A stretch of DNA of 6,073 nucleotides. It comes from CAZFPN01 sp044370655 (lineage in GTDB: Bacteria > Pseudomonadota > Alphaproteobacteria > Rickettsiales > Deianiraeaceae). Location: the NCBI GenBank assembly GCA_044370655.1, contig JBILVD010000065.1, positions 1 to 6,073 on the forward strand, read 5' to 3'. Both the position numbers and the translations under genes were made by a program. This document shows positions 1 to 5,948 of the stretch, piece after piece. Positions within the stretch are counted from its first letter, which is position 1, and each line of letters opens with the position of its first letter. Below the pieces are notes generated by a model. The model worked only from the letters and a program-made list of their open reading frames with translations. It did not search any database and was not told the DNA's origin.

Positions 1-99
1 ATTCCAGCCTTAGTTCGTAAAACTAAATGCTACTTCAAGTCTTTAAGAATAGTTAAGATGGCTATGGATTTTTTTATGTATGTTTATGGCTATAATTAG
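1..99 (+). pseudogene. C-terminal end of an IS1-like transposase (gene truncated by window edge)
   Basis: An open frame runs in from the left edge and stops at TAG (97-99), giving 32 residues that begin IPALVRKTKCYFKS and end FMYVYGYN. The R-K-T-x-C-Y-x-K-S pattern followed by a hydrophobic amphipathic tail resembles the extreme C-terminus of IS1-type DDE transposases, which commonly end in a form like 'RRTICFSKS...' plus about 20 residues. Only the tail is visible, so whether the gene is intact upstream cannot be judged. The assignment rests on recall of the family pattern over a short stretch. It could also be the end of an unrelated basic protein. The 93 bp after the stop contain no gene. 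Confidence 0.45.
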
Positions 100-149
100 A
101 TGTCAATTCCGAAGTTATCAATATTTTTTTCTTGCAAATTAAAATAAAG

Positions 150-155
150 TATAAT
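150..155 (+). promoter_or_regulatory. Candidate -10 box for the AbgT-family transporter gene
   Basis: A perfect TATAAT lies 37 bp upstream of the transporter ATG. The 17-18 bp position upstream holds only a T-rich stretch (about 126-132, TTTTTCT) as a poor -35 match. TTGCAA at 132-137 is too close (12 bp) to pair with it. Transcription would begin near 161-163, leaving a leader of about 30 nt. No Shine-Dalgarno sequence is visible close to the ATG; the nearest purine run is about 30 nt away. Confidence 0.4.
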
Positions 156-192
156 AAGAAGTCGTGTTATTGGTAAGTTTTTTGTTTAATTT

Positions 193-1728
193 ATGACAAC
201 AAATAAGACGGGTTTTTTAGACAAATTGGAGCGCATTTGCAGTAAAATTCCACAACCTATTGTCTTTTTTTTATGGTTAATGTTAATTTCTGTCGTTTTT
301 TCAGTTATACTTAGCAATATCAACGCCTCTTTCACTCTTATTGCTTTTGAAAATGGAGTAGCGGTTGATAAAGTGCATTACATCAAAAACATTTTAAGTG
401 CAGAGGGCATAAGATTTGTGTTAATTAACTCTATTTCAAAAATATCAAGCACAAACATAATGCCTATTTTAATTATGTCTATCATAGGTCTTGGGCTTGC
501 AGAAGGTTCGGGATATATTAGAGCGGTTTTTGTAAGTATATTAAGCAAGTTTAAGTCTTCAGGGCAAATTGCAACAATCTTACTTTTATTCTTTGGAGTA
601 ATTTCAAACGTTGCATCCGATGCTGGATACCTAATTCTTGTGCCACTTGGAGCTCTTATTTTTGCTACAACAAAAAGAAACCCAATTCTAGGTGCCGCAG
701 TTGCTTTTGCTGGTGTTTCAGGCGGATTTACGGCAAATTTATTCCTTTCAGGTTCAGACGCCCTTCTAGCTGGAATTTCAACAACTGCGGTAAGGCTTAT
801 AATTCCCGACTACACAGTTACCATACAATCTAACTACTATTTTTCAATTGTTTCAACCTTTGTAATTGTGCTTGCAGGATACATCTTAACAGAGTTCGTT
901 ATGATAAAACGTTGGAAGTATGACTCTAATCTAGCAATCAATGATGGAGTATTAGAAAAGCTATCTCCGTTGCAAAAAAAAGCTCTAAGAGTTGGAAATT
1001 CCGTTTTCTTAGTTTGCGTTGTAACGATTATGCTTGGAATTTTGCCCACAGATGGAATTTTAAGAAACCCCGAAACGGGAGATTTATGGAAGAATTCCGC
1101 TCTTTCATATGGTATAATAATGCTTTTTACCATTATATTTGGACTTTCTGGGCTTGCATATGGTATTGTTGCGAAGACAATTCAAAAAGCTGATGATGCA
1201 ATTAAAATGTTCTCAAGTTTTATAGCTATGTCTGCTGGTGCTTTGGGGCTTGTGATTTTTGCTTATCAATTTTTAAACATTCTAGAATTTACAAAACTTG
1301 GCGTTGGATTTGCAGCAATGTTAGTTAAGGGAATTAAGGCAGTTAATGCAAACGGAGTCACTTTTGTTGTGATGACCGTTCTTGCAGTTGCTATAATTAA
1401 CCTTTTTATTACTGGAATGTCTTCAAAATGGGTTGCAATTTCTTATATTTTAATTCCAACTTTTATCGGTTTGGGATACACTCCAGAATTAGCACAGGCA
1501 GCTTATAGAGTGGGAGATTCTATAACAAATATCATATCCCCTACAATGTCTTATATGCCTATAATACTTAGCGTCTTCCAAAAGTATAAAAAAGATGCAA
1601 ATGTTGGGACGATTGTTGCAATAATGATACCATACTCATTTGTCTTCACAATAGCATGGACGACACTCCTTATTATCTTCTTGATGTTTGGATTACCGCT
1701 AGGGCCAGATGTTAAGTCTTATCTATAA
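193..1728 (+). CDS. AbgT-family transporter (p-aminobenzoyl-glutamate transporter / antimetabolite exporter)
   Basis: This is an integral inner-membrane protein of 511 residues, full length for the AbgT family. The family imports p-aminobenzoyl-glutamate, a folate breakdown product (E. coli AbgT), or exports sulfonamide-type antimetabolites (MtrF and YdaH). Hydrophobic segments alternate along the whole length, with a hydrophilic loop near residues 240-268. The family signatures are clear: SNVASDAGY around D143, AFAGVSGGFTANL (171-183), SSKW with W413, GYTPE with P431, and YRVGDSITNIISP with R439. These four residues match the Asp, Trp, Pro and Arg reported as functionally important in YdaH and MtrF. 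The ATG at 193 is the natural start because MTTNKTGFLDKLERICSKIPQP reproduces the usual short cytoplasmic lead-in. No abgA/abgB hydrolase genes are adjacent. The last 17 bp overlap the end of the convergent glutamine-synthetase-like gene. Direction of transport and substrate cannot be read from sequence. Confidence 0.93.
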   Translation: MTTNKTGFLDKLERICSKIPQPIVFFLWLMLISVVFSVILSNINASFTLIAFENGVAVDKVHYIKNILSAEGIRFVLINSISKISSTNIMPILIMSIIGLGLAEGSGYIRAVFVSILSKFKSSGQIATILLLFFGVISNVASDAGYLILVPLGALIFATTKRNPILGAAVAFAGVSGGFTANLFLSGSDALLAGISTTAVRLIIPDYTVTIQSNYYFSIVSTFVIVLAGYILTEFVMIKRWKYDSNLAINDGVLEKLSPLQKKALRVGNSVFLVCVVTIMLGILPTDGILRNPETGDLWKNSALSYGIIMLFTIIFGLSGLAYGIVAKTIQKADDAIKMFSSFIAMSAGALGLVIFAYQFLNILEFTKLGVGFAAMLVKGIKAVNANGVTFVVMTVLAVAIINLFITGMSSKWVAISYILIPTFIGLGYTPELAQAAYRVGDSITNIISPTMSYMPIILSVFQKYKKDANVGTIVAIMIPYSFVFTIAWTTLLIIFLMFGLPLGPDVKSYL

Positions 1729-2365
1729 TCCTAATTAAGTTAAATTCTTTTATTACCTCCTCTTCAAACGCATTTGAATGCAAGATGTCAATTTCAATAT
1801 CTTTCTTTTTAAGCCCTTCCAATATACCTATCAAAATTACTTCAAAGCTTTTTAGGATTTTACAAGAAGGTGATGGAAGGCGGTGCTCAAAATAGCCATC
1901 TCTAAGCCTAATCGTACTTGTTCTGTTGTTTTTTCCGCCAATGCAAAATGTGTAAGGAGAGTTTCTAAAATTATTAACTAAAGCTAGGCTAGATAATCTA
2001 TTTTTACAATTTAAAGTTGGTGCAAAAAATTCTAGGTTGTTTTTGGTTGAATTTAGGATTGAATATAAAATTGCATTATTTAAAATATTGACTCCATTTT
2101 TGTAAATAGACAAATTAAATTGCAAGGCACTAGGGGGGGTGTCTTCGTCAATAAAAGCATTAAAATTTGCTACACTTTTAAACTTATTTCTAAACAAAAT
2201 TACGTTTCTCAAAACTTCAAAAATATTTTTTTTATGGCAAAAAACTACTTCAATTTGACCTTCCCCAATTTCATTTTTCAATTCAACGCCATTAAAAGCA
2301 AAGTTCTCTTTTGTAAGATGAGAATAAAACTCAAGTTCAACTCCTAAAAAAAGTTCCACTTCCAT
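1712..2365 (-). CDS. Short glutamine-synthetase-like protein (barrel domain only, altered metal ligands)
   Basis: This 217-residue protein carries the glutamine synthetase catalytic-barrel motifs in the right order. GVELEFY (8-14) has Glu10 and Glu12. E-I-G-E-G-Q-I-E (32-39) matches E-x-x-x-G-Q-x-E. ALQFNLSIYKNG (80-91) aligns with GMHCHQSLWKDG. NNRTSTIRL (146-154) is followed by FEHRLPSP (159-166), matching NRSASIRIP...RIEVRFPDP. True enzymes have about 450 residues; here the N-terminal beta-grasp domain is missing and loops are short. The usual His pair of the third motif is Gln82 and Asn84, and I see no counterpart of the flap glutamate (Glu327 in Salmonella). Classical glutamine synthesis is therefore doubtful. 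It may be a divergent amide ligase or a degenerate relative. An ATG at 2398 is also in frame, but 2365 is preferred because it starts directly at the domain, follows the bioA stop by 17 bp and has a weak AAAGAG upstream. It is very probably cotranscribed with bioA. Confidence 0.75.
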   Translation of the reverse strand: MEVELFLGVELEFYSHLTKENFAFNGVELKNEIGEGQIEVVFCHKKNIFEVLRNVILFRNKFKSVANFNAFIDEDTPPSALQFNLSIYKNGVNILNNAILYSILNSTKNNLEFFAPTLNCKNRLSSLALVNNFRNSPYTFCIGGKNNRTSTIRLRDGYFEHRLPSPSCKILKSFEVILIGILEGLKKKDIEIDILHSNAFEEEVIKEFNLIRIIDKT

Positions 2366-2382
2366 TTTTTTAAACTCTTTTA

Positions 2383-3576
2383 TCAAGCAAGAGAGCATAA
2401 ATCACTAACAATAATATTTAAATCGTCTTCATTTATAACAAGCGGAGGAGTTGTGTAAAGCGTTTGCCCAAAAGGTCTCAAAAAACTCTTCGTTTTACCG
2501 CTTGCAACCGCTCTTTTTACTTCCAAATTTTTTTCCTTTGTTATGTCAAAAGCACAAACAGCCCCCATAATTCTGCCATTTGATAGCCTTTTTTTTAATA
2601 AGCTTTCTATTTTTTGCACCTTTGCAACATAATCCTCATTTTCAAATAAATCAAGAGAGGCAATTAAGGAGGAGAGGCAGGTTGGGTTAGCCATGAATGT
2701 AGGGCCGTGAAAAAACCGACTTTCTTTGCAAATTCCTTCAAAAATCCATTCTTTTGCAATTGTTGTAGCAAGAGGTAAATGCCCACCTGTCAAAGCCTTA
2801 CCTAAAATTAGAATATCAGGCTCAATCCCCACCTTCCAAAATGCAAAACGAGAACCAAGCCTGTAAAAACCTGTGGCACATTCGTCTGCAATTACCAATA
2901 TATTCGCTTTTTGCAGAATCTCCCACAATCTTTTAATTTGCCTTGCTTCAAAAAACTTCATACCCCCCGCACCTTGCATTAAAGGCTCAATAATAGCCCC
3001 AGCAACACAACTTTTCTCTCTCTCCACAAACTCTTCAAATTCCAAAAACTCATCTTCTGTGGTTGGAATTTTGCATAAAATACGGTTAGGAAGAGAAGGA
3101 AAAAGAGAATGCATAGAGTGAGAAAAAGAGATTGCCCCAAAGGTCTCTCCGTGGTATCCGTCTTCAAAATAAATGATTTTATTTTTGTCTTTTTTACCAG
3201 TCTCAAAAAAATACTGAATTGCCATTTTCACACCAACTTCAACAGCGGTAGACCCACTATCAGAGAAAAAAACACGAGAAAGCTCGCCTCCCCTAACAAA
3301 CTTTACAAGCCTTTCACTTGCCTGTAAAACCGCATCGTGAACTATCCCTCCAATCATAACGTGAGAAAGTGTATCAAGCTGTTTTTTTATCGCTTCTATA
3401 ATATACGGATTGTTGTACCCATGGCACATCGCCCACCAAGAGGAAACGCCGTCCACAAGTTCGCTACCATTTTCTAGCTTCAACCTAACTCCGCTTGCAG
3501 AAACCACTTTTATTGGAGGAATTCCATCTTGAACGGAGAAATAAGGAAACCATATATTATTCCTTAAGTAATTCAT
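2383..3576 (-). CDS. bioA: Adenosylmethionine-8-amino-7-oxononanoate aminotransferase (DAPA synthase)
   Basis: This is a PLP-dependent class III aminotransferase of biotin synthesis. It transfers an amino group, from S-adenosylmethionine in most family members, to 7-keto-8-aminopelargonate to form 7,8-diaminopelargonate in the cytoplasm. BioA-specific motifs are present: NIWFPY (7-12, in place of the usual IWHPY), GVSSWWAMCHGY (43-54), SDSGSTAVEV (105-114), DGYHGETFG (139-147), EPLMQGAGGM (197-206), DECATGFYRLG with D231, GKALTGG with Schiff-base K260, FHGPTFMANP (289-298) and LRPFG with R367. At 397 residues it is somewhat shorter than E. coli BioA (about 429), mainly in loops. The ATG at 3576 lies inside the end of grxC (20-bp overlap) with no Shine-Dalgarno, suggesting translational coupling. 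The next in-frame Met, residue 50, would delete the substrate motifs. No other bio gene is in the window. An ornithine/GABA-type aminotransferase is less likely given the SSWW and HGPTF motifs. Confidence 0.93.
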   Translation of the reverse strand: MNYLRNNIWFPYFSVQDGIPPIKVVSASGVRLKLENGSELVDGVSSWWAMCHGYNNPYIIEAIKKQLDTLSHVMIGGIVHDAVLQASERLVKFVRGGELSRVFFSDSGSTAVEVGVKMAIQYFFETGKKDKNKIIYFEDGYHGETFGAISFSHSMHSLFPSLPNRILCKIPTTEDEFLEFEEFVEREKSCVAGAIIEPLMQGAGGMKFFEARQIKRLWEILQKANILVIADECATGFYRLGSRFAFWKVGIEPDILILGKALTGGHLPLATTIAKEWIFEGICKESRFFHGPTFMANPTCLSSLIASLDLFENEDYVAKVQKIESLLKKRLSNGRIMGAVCAFDITKEKNLEVKRAVASGKTKSFLRPFGQTLYTTPPLVINEDDLNIIVSDLCSLA

Positions 3577-3814
3577 TTAATTTATCATTTGGTATGTTTT
3601 GCAAATCATCATTTCCACCAACATGAACTCCTCCTATAAAAATTTGAGGAACTGTCATTCTTCCACCAGACTTTTGAATCATTTCCTCTCTTTTAGAAGG
3701 GTCTAACTCAATGTTAATAAATTCAATCTCTTTAACTCCTTTTGCTTTTAGGTAGGCTTCGGCTTTTACGCAATATGGACAGACATTTTTTTTATACATC
3801 ACAACCTTTTTCAT
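3557..3814 (-). CDS. grxC: Glutaredoxin 3 (dithiol GrxC type)
   Basis: This small cytoplasmic thiol-disulfide oxidoreductase has 85 residues, typical for GrxC, and uses glutathione to reduce disulfides and mixed disulfides. It shows the dithiol active site VCPYC (C12 and C15) after a beta strand, the cis-proline motif TVPQIFI (T54, V55, P56) and the glutathione-binding HVGGNDDL (64-71). The SGGR-x-TVPQIFIGG form resembles alphaproteobacterial GrxC, the best taxonomic hint here. The usual GG-C-DD position holds Asn68, so the extra cysteine present in many homologues is absent. The ATG at 3814 gives the standard MKKVVMY start; upstream is AT-rich with no clear Shine-Dalgarno. It is the first gene of the minus-strand cluster with bioA and the glutamine-synthetase-like gene. 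Its upstream region is cut 75 bp away by the IS1595-family element. Confidence 0.93.
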   Translation of the reverse strand: MKKVVMYKKNVCPYCVKAEAYLKAKGVKEIEFINIELDPSKREEMIQKSGGRMTVPQIFIGGVHVGGNDDLQNIPNDKLNELLKE

Positions 3815-3881
3815 AACAAATTAAAAATTATTTCATAATATGATAAGTAAAGCAAAAATATAAAAATGCAATAGATTTTTA

Positions 3882-3889
3882 GTTTAAAA
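3882..3889. repeat. Left copy of 8-bp target-site duplication
   Basis: GTTTAAAA lies immediately outside the left inverted repeat and recurs exactly at 5949-5956 immediately outside the right one. Eight base pairs is the duplication length known for the IS1595 family. The exact match indicates that this copy inserted here as a unit and has not been rearranged since. Confidence 0.93.
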
Positions 3890-3913
3890 GGCGTTAATAT
3901 ATTTAATCTACCT
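3890..3913 (+). repeat. Left terminal inverted repeat of the IS1595-family element
   Basis: The repeat reads GGCGTTAATATA, then T, then TTAATCTACCT. The reverse complement of the right end is identical except for C at position 13. It starts with GG at the tip, as IS1595-family ends commonly do. TATAAG follows directly at 3914-3919 and again at 3924-3929; either may serve as a -10 for the transposase, although no good -35 is visible. Confidence 0.92.
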
Positions 3914-3932
3914 TATAAGAAATTATAAGAGT

Positions 3933-4833
3933 ATGAATTTAATTGAGTTTCAAAAACATTTTGCAGAAGAAAAGACTTGCAGAGAATGGTTTGCTAAAAA
4001 AAGGTGGGGCAGTGATAAGGCTATATGTCCTTATTGCAATTCGCACGAAACATATTCTTTTAAAGACGGCATTCTTTACAAATGTTCTAAATGCACTAAA
4101 CAATTTACGGTTAGAATTGGCACAATCTTTGAAGATAGTAGACTTCCACTTACAAAATGGTTTTTTAGCTATTTATCTTTTTACTTCAATGAAAAAGGGG
4201 CTTTCTAGCTATCAATTAGCAAAATATCTTTCAATCACTCAAAAAAGTGCTTGCTTTGTTTTGCAAAGATTAAGGGAGGTTTTAGGTAATAATGGAAACA
4301 ACCCCTTTGATGGCACTACTGAAATTGACGAAGCTTACTTTGGAGGTAAGGAAGAGAACAAACATAAACATAAAAAACATACAACAACAAAGCAAGTTGT
4401 TTTAGGTATGGTTAATCGTAAAAGCGGAGAGGTTAAAGCAATTAAGGTTGCAAGTGCAGAAAAGAGTATTTTACTTCCCAAAATAGCTTTGAATATAAAA
4501 GAAAAATCAACCATAATAACTGATAGCTTACAGGCTTACAACAATTTAAACAAGCATTATAAATATCACATAATTAAACATAATGCTGGAGAATATGTAA
4601 GAAAGGTTGAAGCTTTCAAAGTTCGTACAAATGCTATTGAGGGCTACTGGAGTTATGTAAAGCGTGGAATATATGGCATTTATCACTGGGCTTCTAAAAA
4701 GCATATTCAAGGTTATCTAAATGAGTTTAATTTTAGATATTCAAAAAGAAAATTTACCGATTTTGCAAAGTTTGAAAACTGGTTTGCAAGATGTGAAGGT
4801 AAAAAGTTAGTGTATGCAAATTTAATTAAGTAA
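3933..4833 (+). pseudogene. IS1595-family (ISXO2-like) transposase, interrupted by a one-base frameshift
   Basis: This DDE-type transposase would move the surrounding element. The N-terminal part (from ATG 3933) has the family start MNLIEFQKHFAEEKTCREW and a zinc ribbon, CPYC (C32, C35) and CSKC (C51, C54), then FTVRIGTIFEDSRLPLTKWF. After the run of six T at 4161-4166 the homologous sequence continues one base further on, as LAIYLFTSMKKGLSSYQLAK. It then runs to the stop at 4831-4833. Removing one T gives a 299-residue protein, the normal family length. In that numbering the catalytic core shows EIDEAYFGGK (D132), IITDSLQAY (D197) and TNAIEGYWSYVKRG (N233, E236, K243). Without correction, translation ends at 4206-4208 after 91 residues. 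Mutation, sequencing error in a homopolymer, and +1 slippage on TTT-TTT are all possible. The two frames overlap widely, but only the joined reading makes family sense. Confidence 0.88.
4161..4166 (+). other. T6 tract: site of the transposase reading-frame shift
   Basis: TGG is followed by six T and then AGC. Frame 0 reads TGG-TTT-TTT-AGC (W-F-F-S). The family consensus K-W-F-L-A-I-Y needs TGG-TTT-TTA-GCT, that is, five T. A tRNA-Phe in the P site on UUU could slip one base forward onto another UUU, and RNA polymerase slippage could drop one U, so expression by recoding is mechanically possible. A plain one-base insertion is the simpler reading. Confidence 0.7.
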
Positions 4834-4848
4834 TCATTTTAAAAATAT

Positions 4849-5910
4849 ATGAGTGAAAATAACAAAAACAGTAATTTTGTTTTAATAAACAAAGAAAATC
4901 CTAATTTAGATGATGAGGGGAAATTTGAAAAAGCGATAGATAAAATTACACACGTACCCCAATATAAAGCCAGTAATCATAATGGTTATTTGGAAAAAAC
5001 AGAAGAAGAGATACCGCCATATGCTGGAGACCTTTTTGAAGCTAATATTGAAAAAGAAATTAATGGAATTGGAATGGGAGTTTTAAATAGTGGTATTCCT
5101 TATTTAACTCAAAACGGTTTATCTATAATGTGCGGGGTTGAAGGTCATTCTATTAGAAAAATTACAGTGGATTGGAAAAATAAAAAAATAACGCCTCGTG
5201 AGAAAATTATTGCAGATATTCTGTTAAAAAATGGCTACACTGATAACGAATTATATATTCCTGTTAAAATAGGCAACCAGTCTATGCATTACGCCTATCC
5301 CGAAAGCGTATGTTTAGCATTTTTAGAGTATTACGCCTTTCACGCCGTCCAAACAAAAGATAAAAAAGAAATTGCAAGATAAAACCTTATTTCACTTGCA
5401 CGTAAAACTTTTAGAGATTTTATTTATGCAAGTACAGGATATAGTCCTGAAACAAAAGTATTAACCGAATGGAAATACTTTTTAGATAGAGTAGAGTTAA
5501 ATTTTAATACCGTACCATTGGGTTATTTTAGTATTTTTAAAGAACAAGCGGGGTTGACGGCAACTTTAATTCGTGCAAAAGTTACAGTCAATGATAAAAC
5601 GATACCTGATATTAGCGTAGGTTTGTCTTGGGGAAAGTATTGGCAGAATTCAAATTTTGACAATAAATTTGATGCAAGAAAAAAATACGAACATAATTAC
5701 CCTGATTACTATCCGCAATCCGTTTCAAATCCACAAGAGCCTTGGTGCTATCCTAATGAAGCATTAGCAGAATTTAGAAAATGGTTTTGGGAAGAGTATA
5801 TCGCAAATAAATTTCCTAAATATTTGCTAGATAAAGTCAAACAAAATGCTTTAACTCACAATGATGTTAAAAATGTTTTGGAAGCAGTTAAACCTAAACT
5901 AATTCAATAA
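4849..5910 (+). pseudogene. Passenger gene of the IS element: unnamed conserved-looking protein, one in-frame TAA
   Basis: A single frame of 354 codons starts at ATG 4849, 15 bp after the transposase stop, and ends at TAA 5908-5910. It is broken once, at codon 178 (TAA, 5380-5382). Protein-like sequence continues in the same frame on both sides, so this is one gene with a nonsense codon. The first 60 residues are polar and probably disordered. Residues 60-110 (NGIGMGVLNSGIPYLTQNG, then LSIMCGVEGHSIRKI) look like a helix-turn-helix-type DNA-binding region. Residues 147-200 include YAYPESVCLAFLEYYAFHA and LARKTFRDFIYASTGYSP. The C-terminal half has TIPDISVGLSWGKYW, YPDYYPQSVSNPQEPW and KFPKYLL. 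It lacks transposase, resistance or transport motifs. I cannot name it. A phage-type regulator or BstA-like antiphage protein is a guess to test. CAA-to-TAA is a plausible single change. Confidence 0.72.
5380..5382 (+). other. In-frame TAA interrupting the passenger gene
   Basis: The context is ATT-GCA-AGA-TAA-AAC-CTT, followed by ATT-TCA-CTT-GCA-CGT in the same frame. No in-frame ATG follows for the rest of the gene; the first in-frame alternative start, TTG at 5518, falls within a conserved-looking stretch (TVPLGYFSIF), so independent expression of the second half is unlikely. TAA also ends the transporter, grxC, the transposase and this gene, so reassignment of TAA as a sense codon is not supported. 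Confidence 0.75.
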
Positions 5911-5924
5911 GACCTTTTTTATTG

Positions 5925-5948
5925 AGGTAGATTAAGTATATTAACGCC
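5925..5948 (-). repeat. Right terminal inverted repeat of the IS1595-family element
   Basis: Read from the outside in, it is GGCGTTAATATA, then C, then TTAATCTACCT. It differs from the left repeat at one of 24 positions. The passenger gene stops 14 bp inside it, which places that gene firmly within the mobile unit. Confidence 0.92.

Larger units (their letters stand above)
3890..5948 (+). mobile_element. Complete IS1595-family (ISXO2-like) element with a passenger gene, 2059 bp
   Basis: The boundaries are fixed by 24-bp inverted repeats (3890-3913 and 5925-5948, 23 of 24 matching) and a flanking exact 8-bp duplication. Inside are a transposase reading frame (3933-4833) and a second same-strand gene (4849-5910) that follows after 15 bp and ends 14 bp before the right repeat. 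A simple IS1595-type element with one gene is roughly 1 kb, so about half of this one is passenger DNA. IS1595-family members with passenger genes are known, so the architecture has precedent; the identity of this passenger is the open question. Both genes are interrupted in this copy (a one-base shift in the first, a TAA in the second). The element lies in the intergenic region upstream of grxC and damages no recognised gene, though it may separate the cluster from upstream sequences. Confidence 0.92.

Noticed and set aside
837..1133. 98-codon open frame on the minus strand inside the transporter gene
   Set aside because: It lies wholly antisense to a strongly supported membrane protein and shows no family motif.
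2120..2347. 75-codon plus-strand open frame
   Set aside because: It is antisense to the glutamine-synthetase-like gene, whose motifs are clear on the other strand. Its composition is what AT-rich antisense gives.
2873..3327. Three short open frames (2873-3121 +, 2979-3206 -, 3109-3327 +)
   Set aside because: All lie inside bioA in other frames and carry no independent signal.
3943..4161. Second-frame start at 3943 as the true transposase start
   Set aside because: The translated stretch before 4162 in this frame lacks the zinc ribbon and the family N-terminus, both of which are present in the 3933 frame. Only the part after about 4165 is homologous.
5518..5910. Separate small gene starting with TTG at 5518
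   Set aside because: It is in frame with 4849-5382 and separated from it only by one TAA. The residues between (179-223) are protein-like, so it is the second half of the passenger gene.
4849..5910. Alternative genetic code with TAA as a sense codon
   Set aside because: TAA ends the transporter, grxC, the glutamine-synthetase-like gene, the transposase and this gene at sensible family lengths, so it works as stop here.
5911..5930. Rho-independent terminator after the passenger gene (ACCT, T run, AGGT)
   Set aside because: The stem would be only 4 bp with the T run in the loop. The AGGT half belongs to the right inverted repeat.
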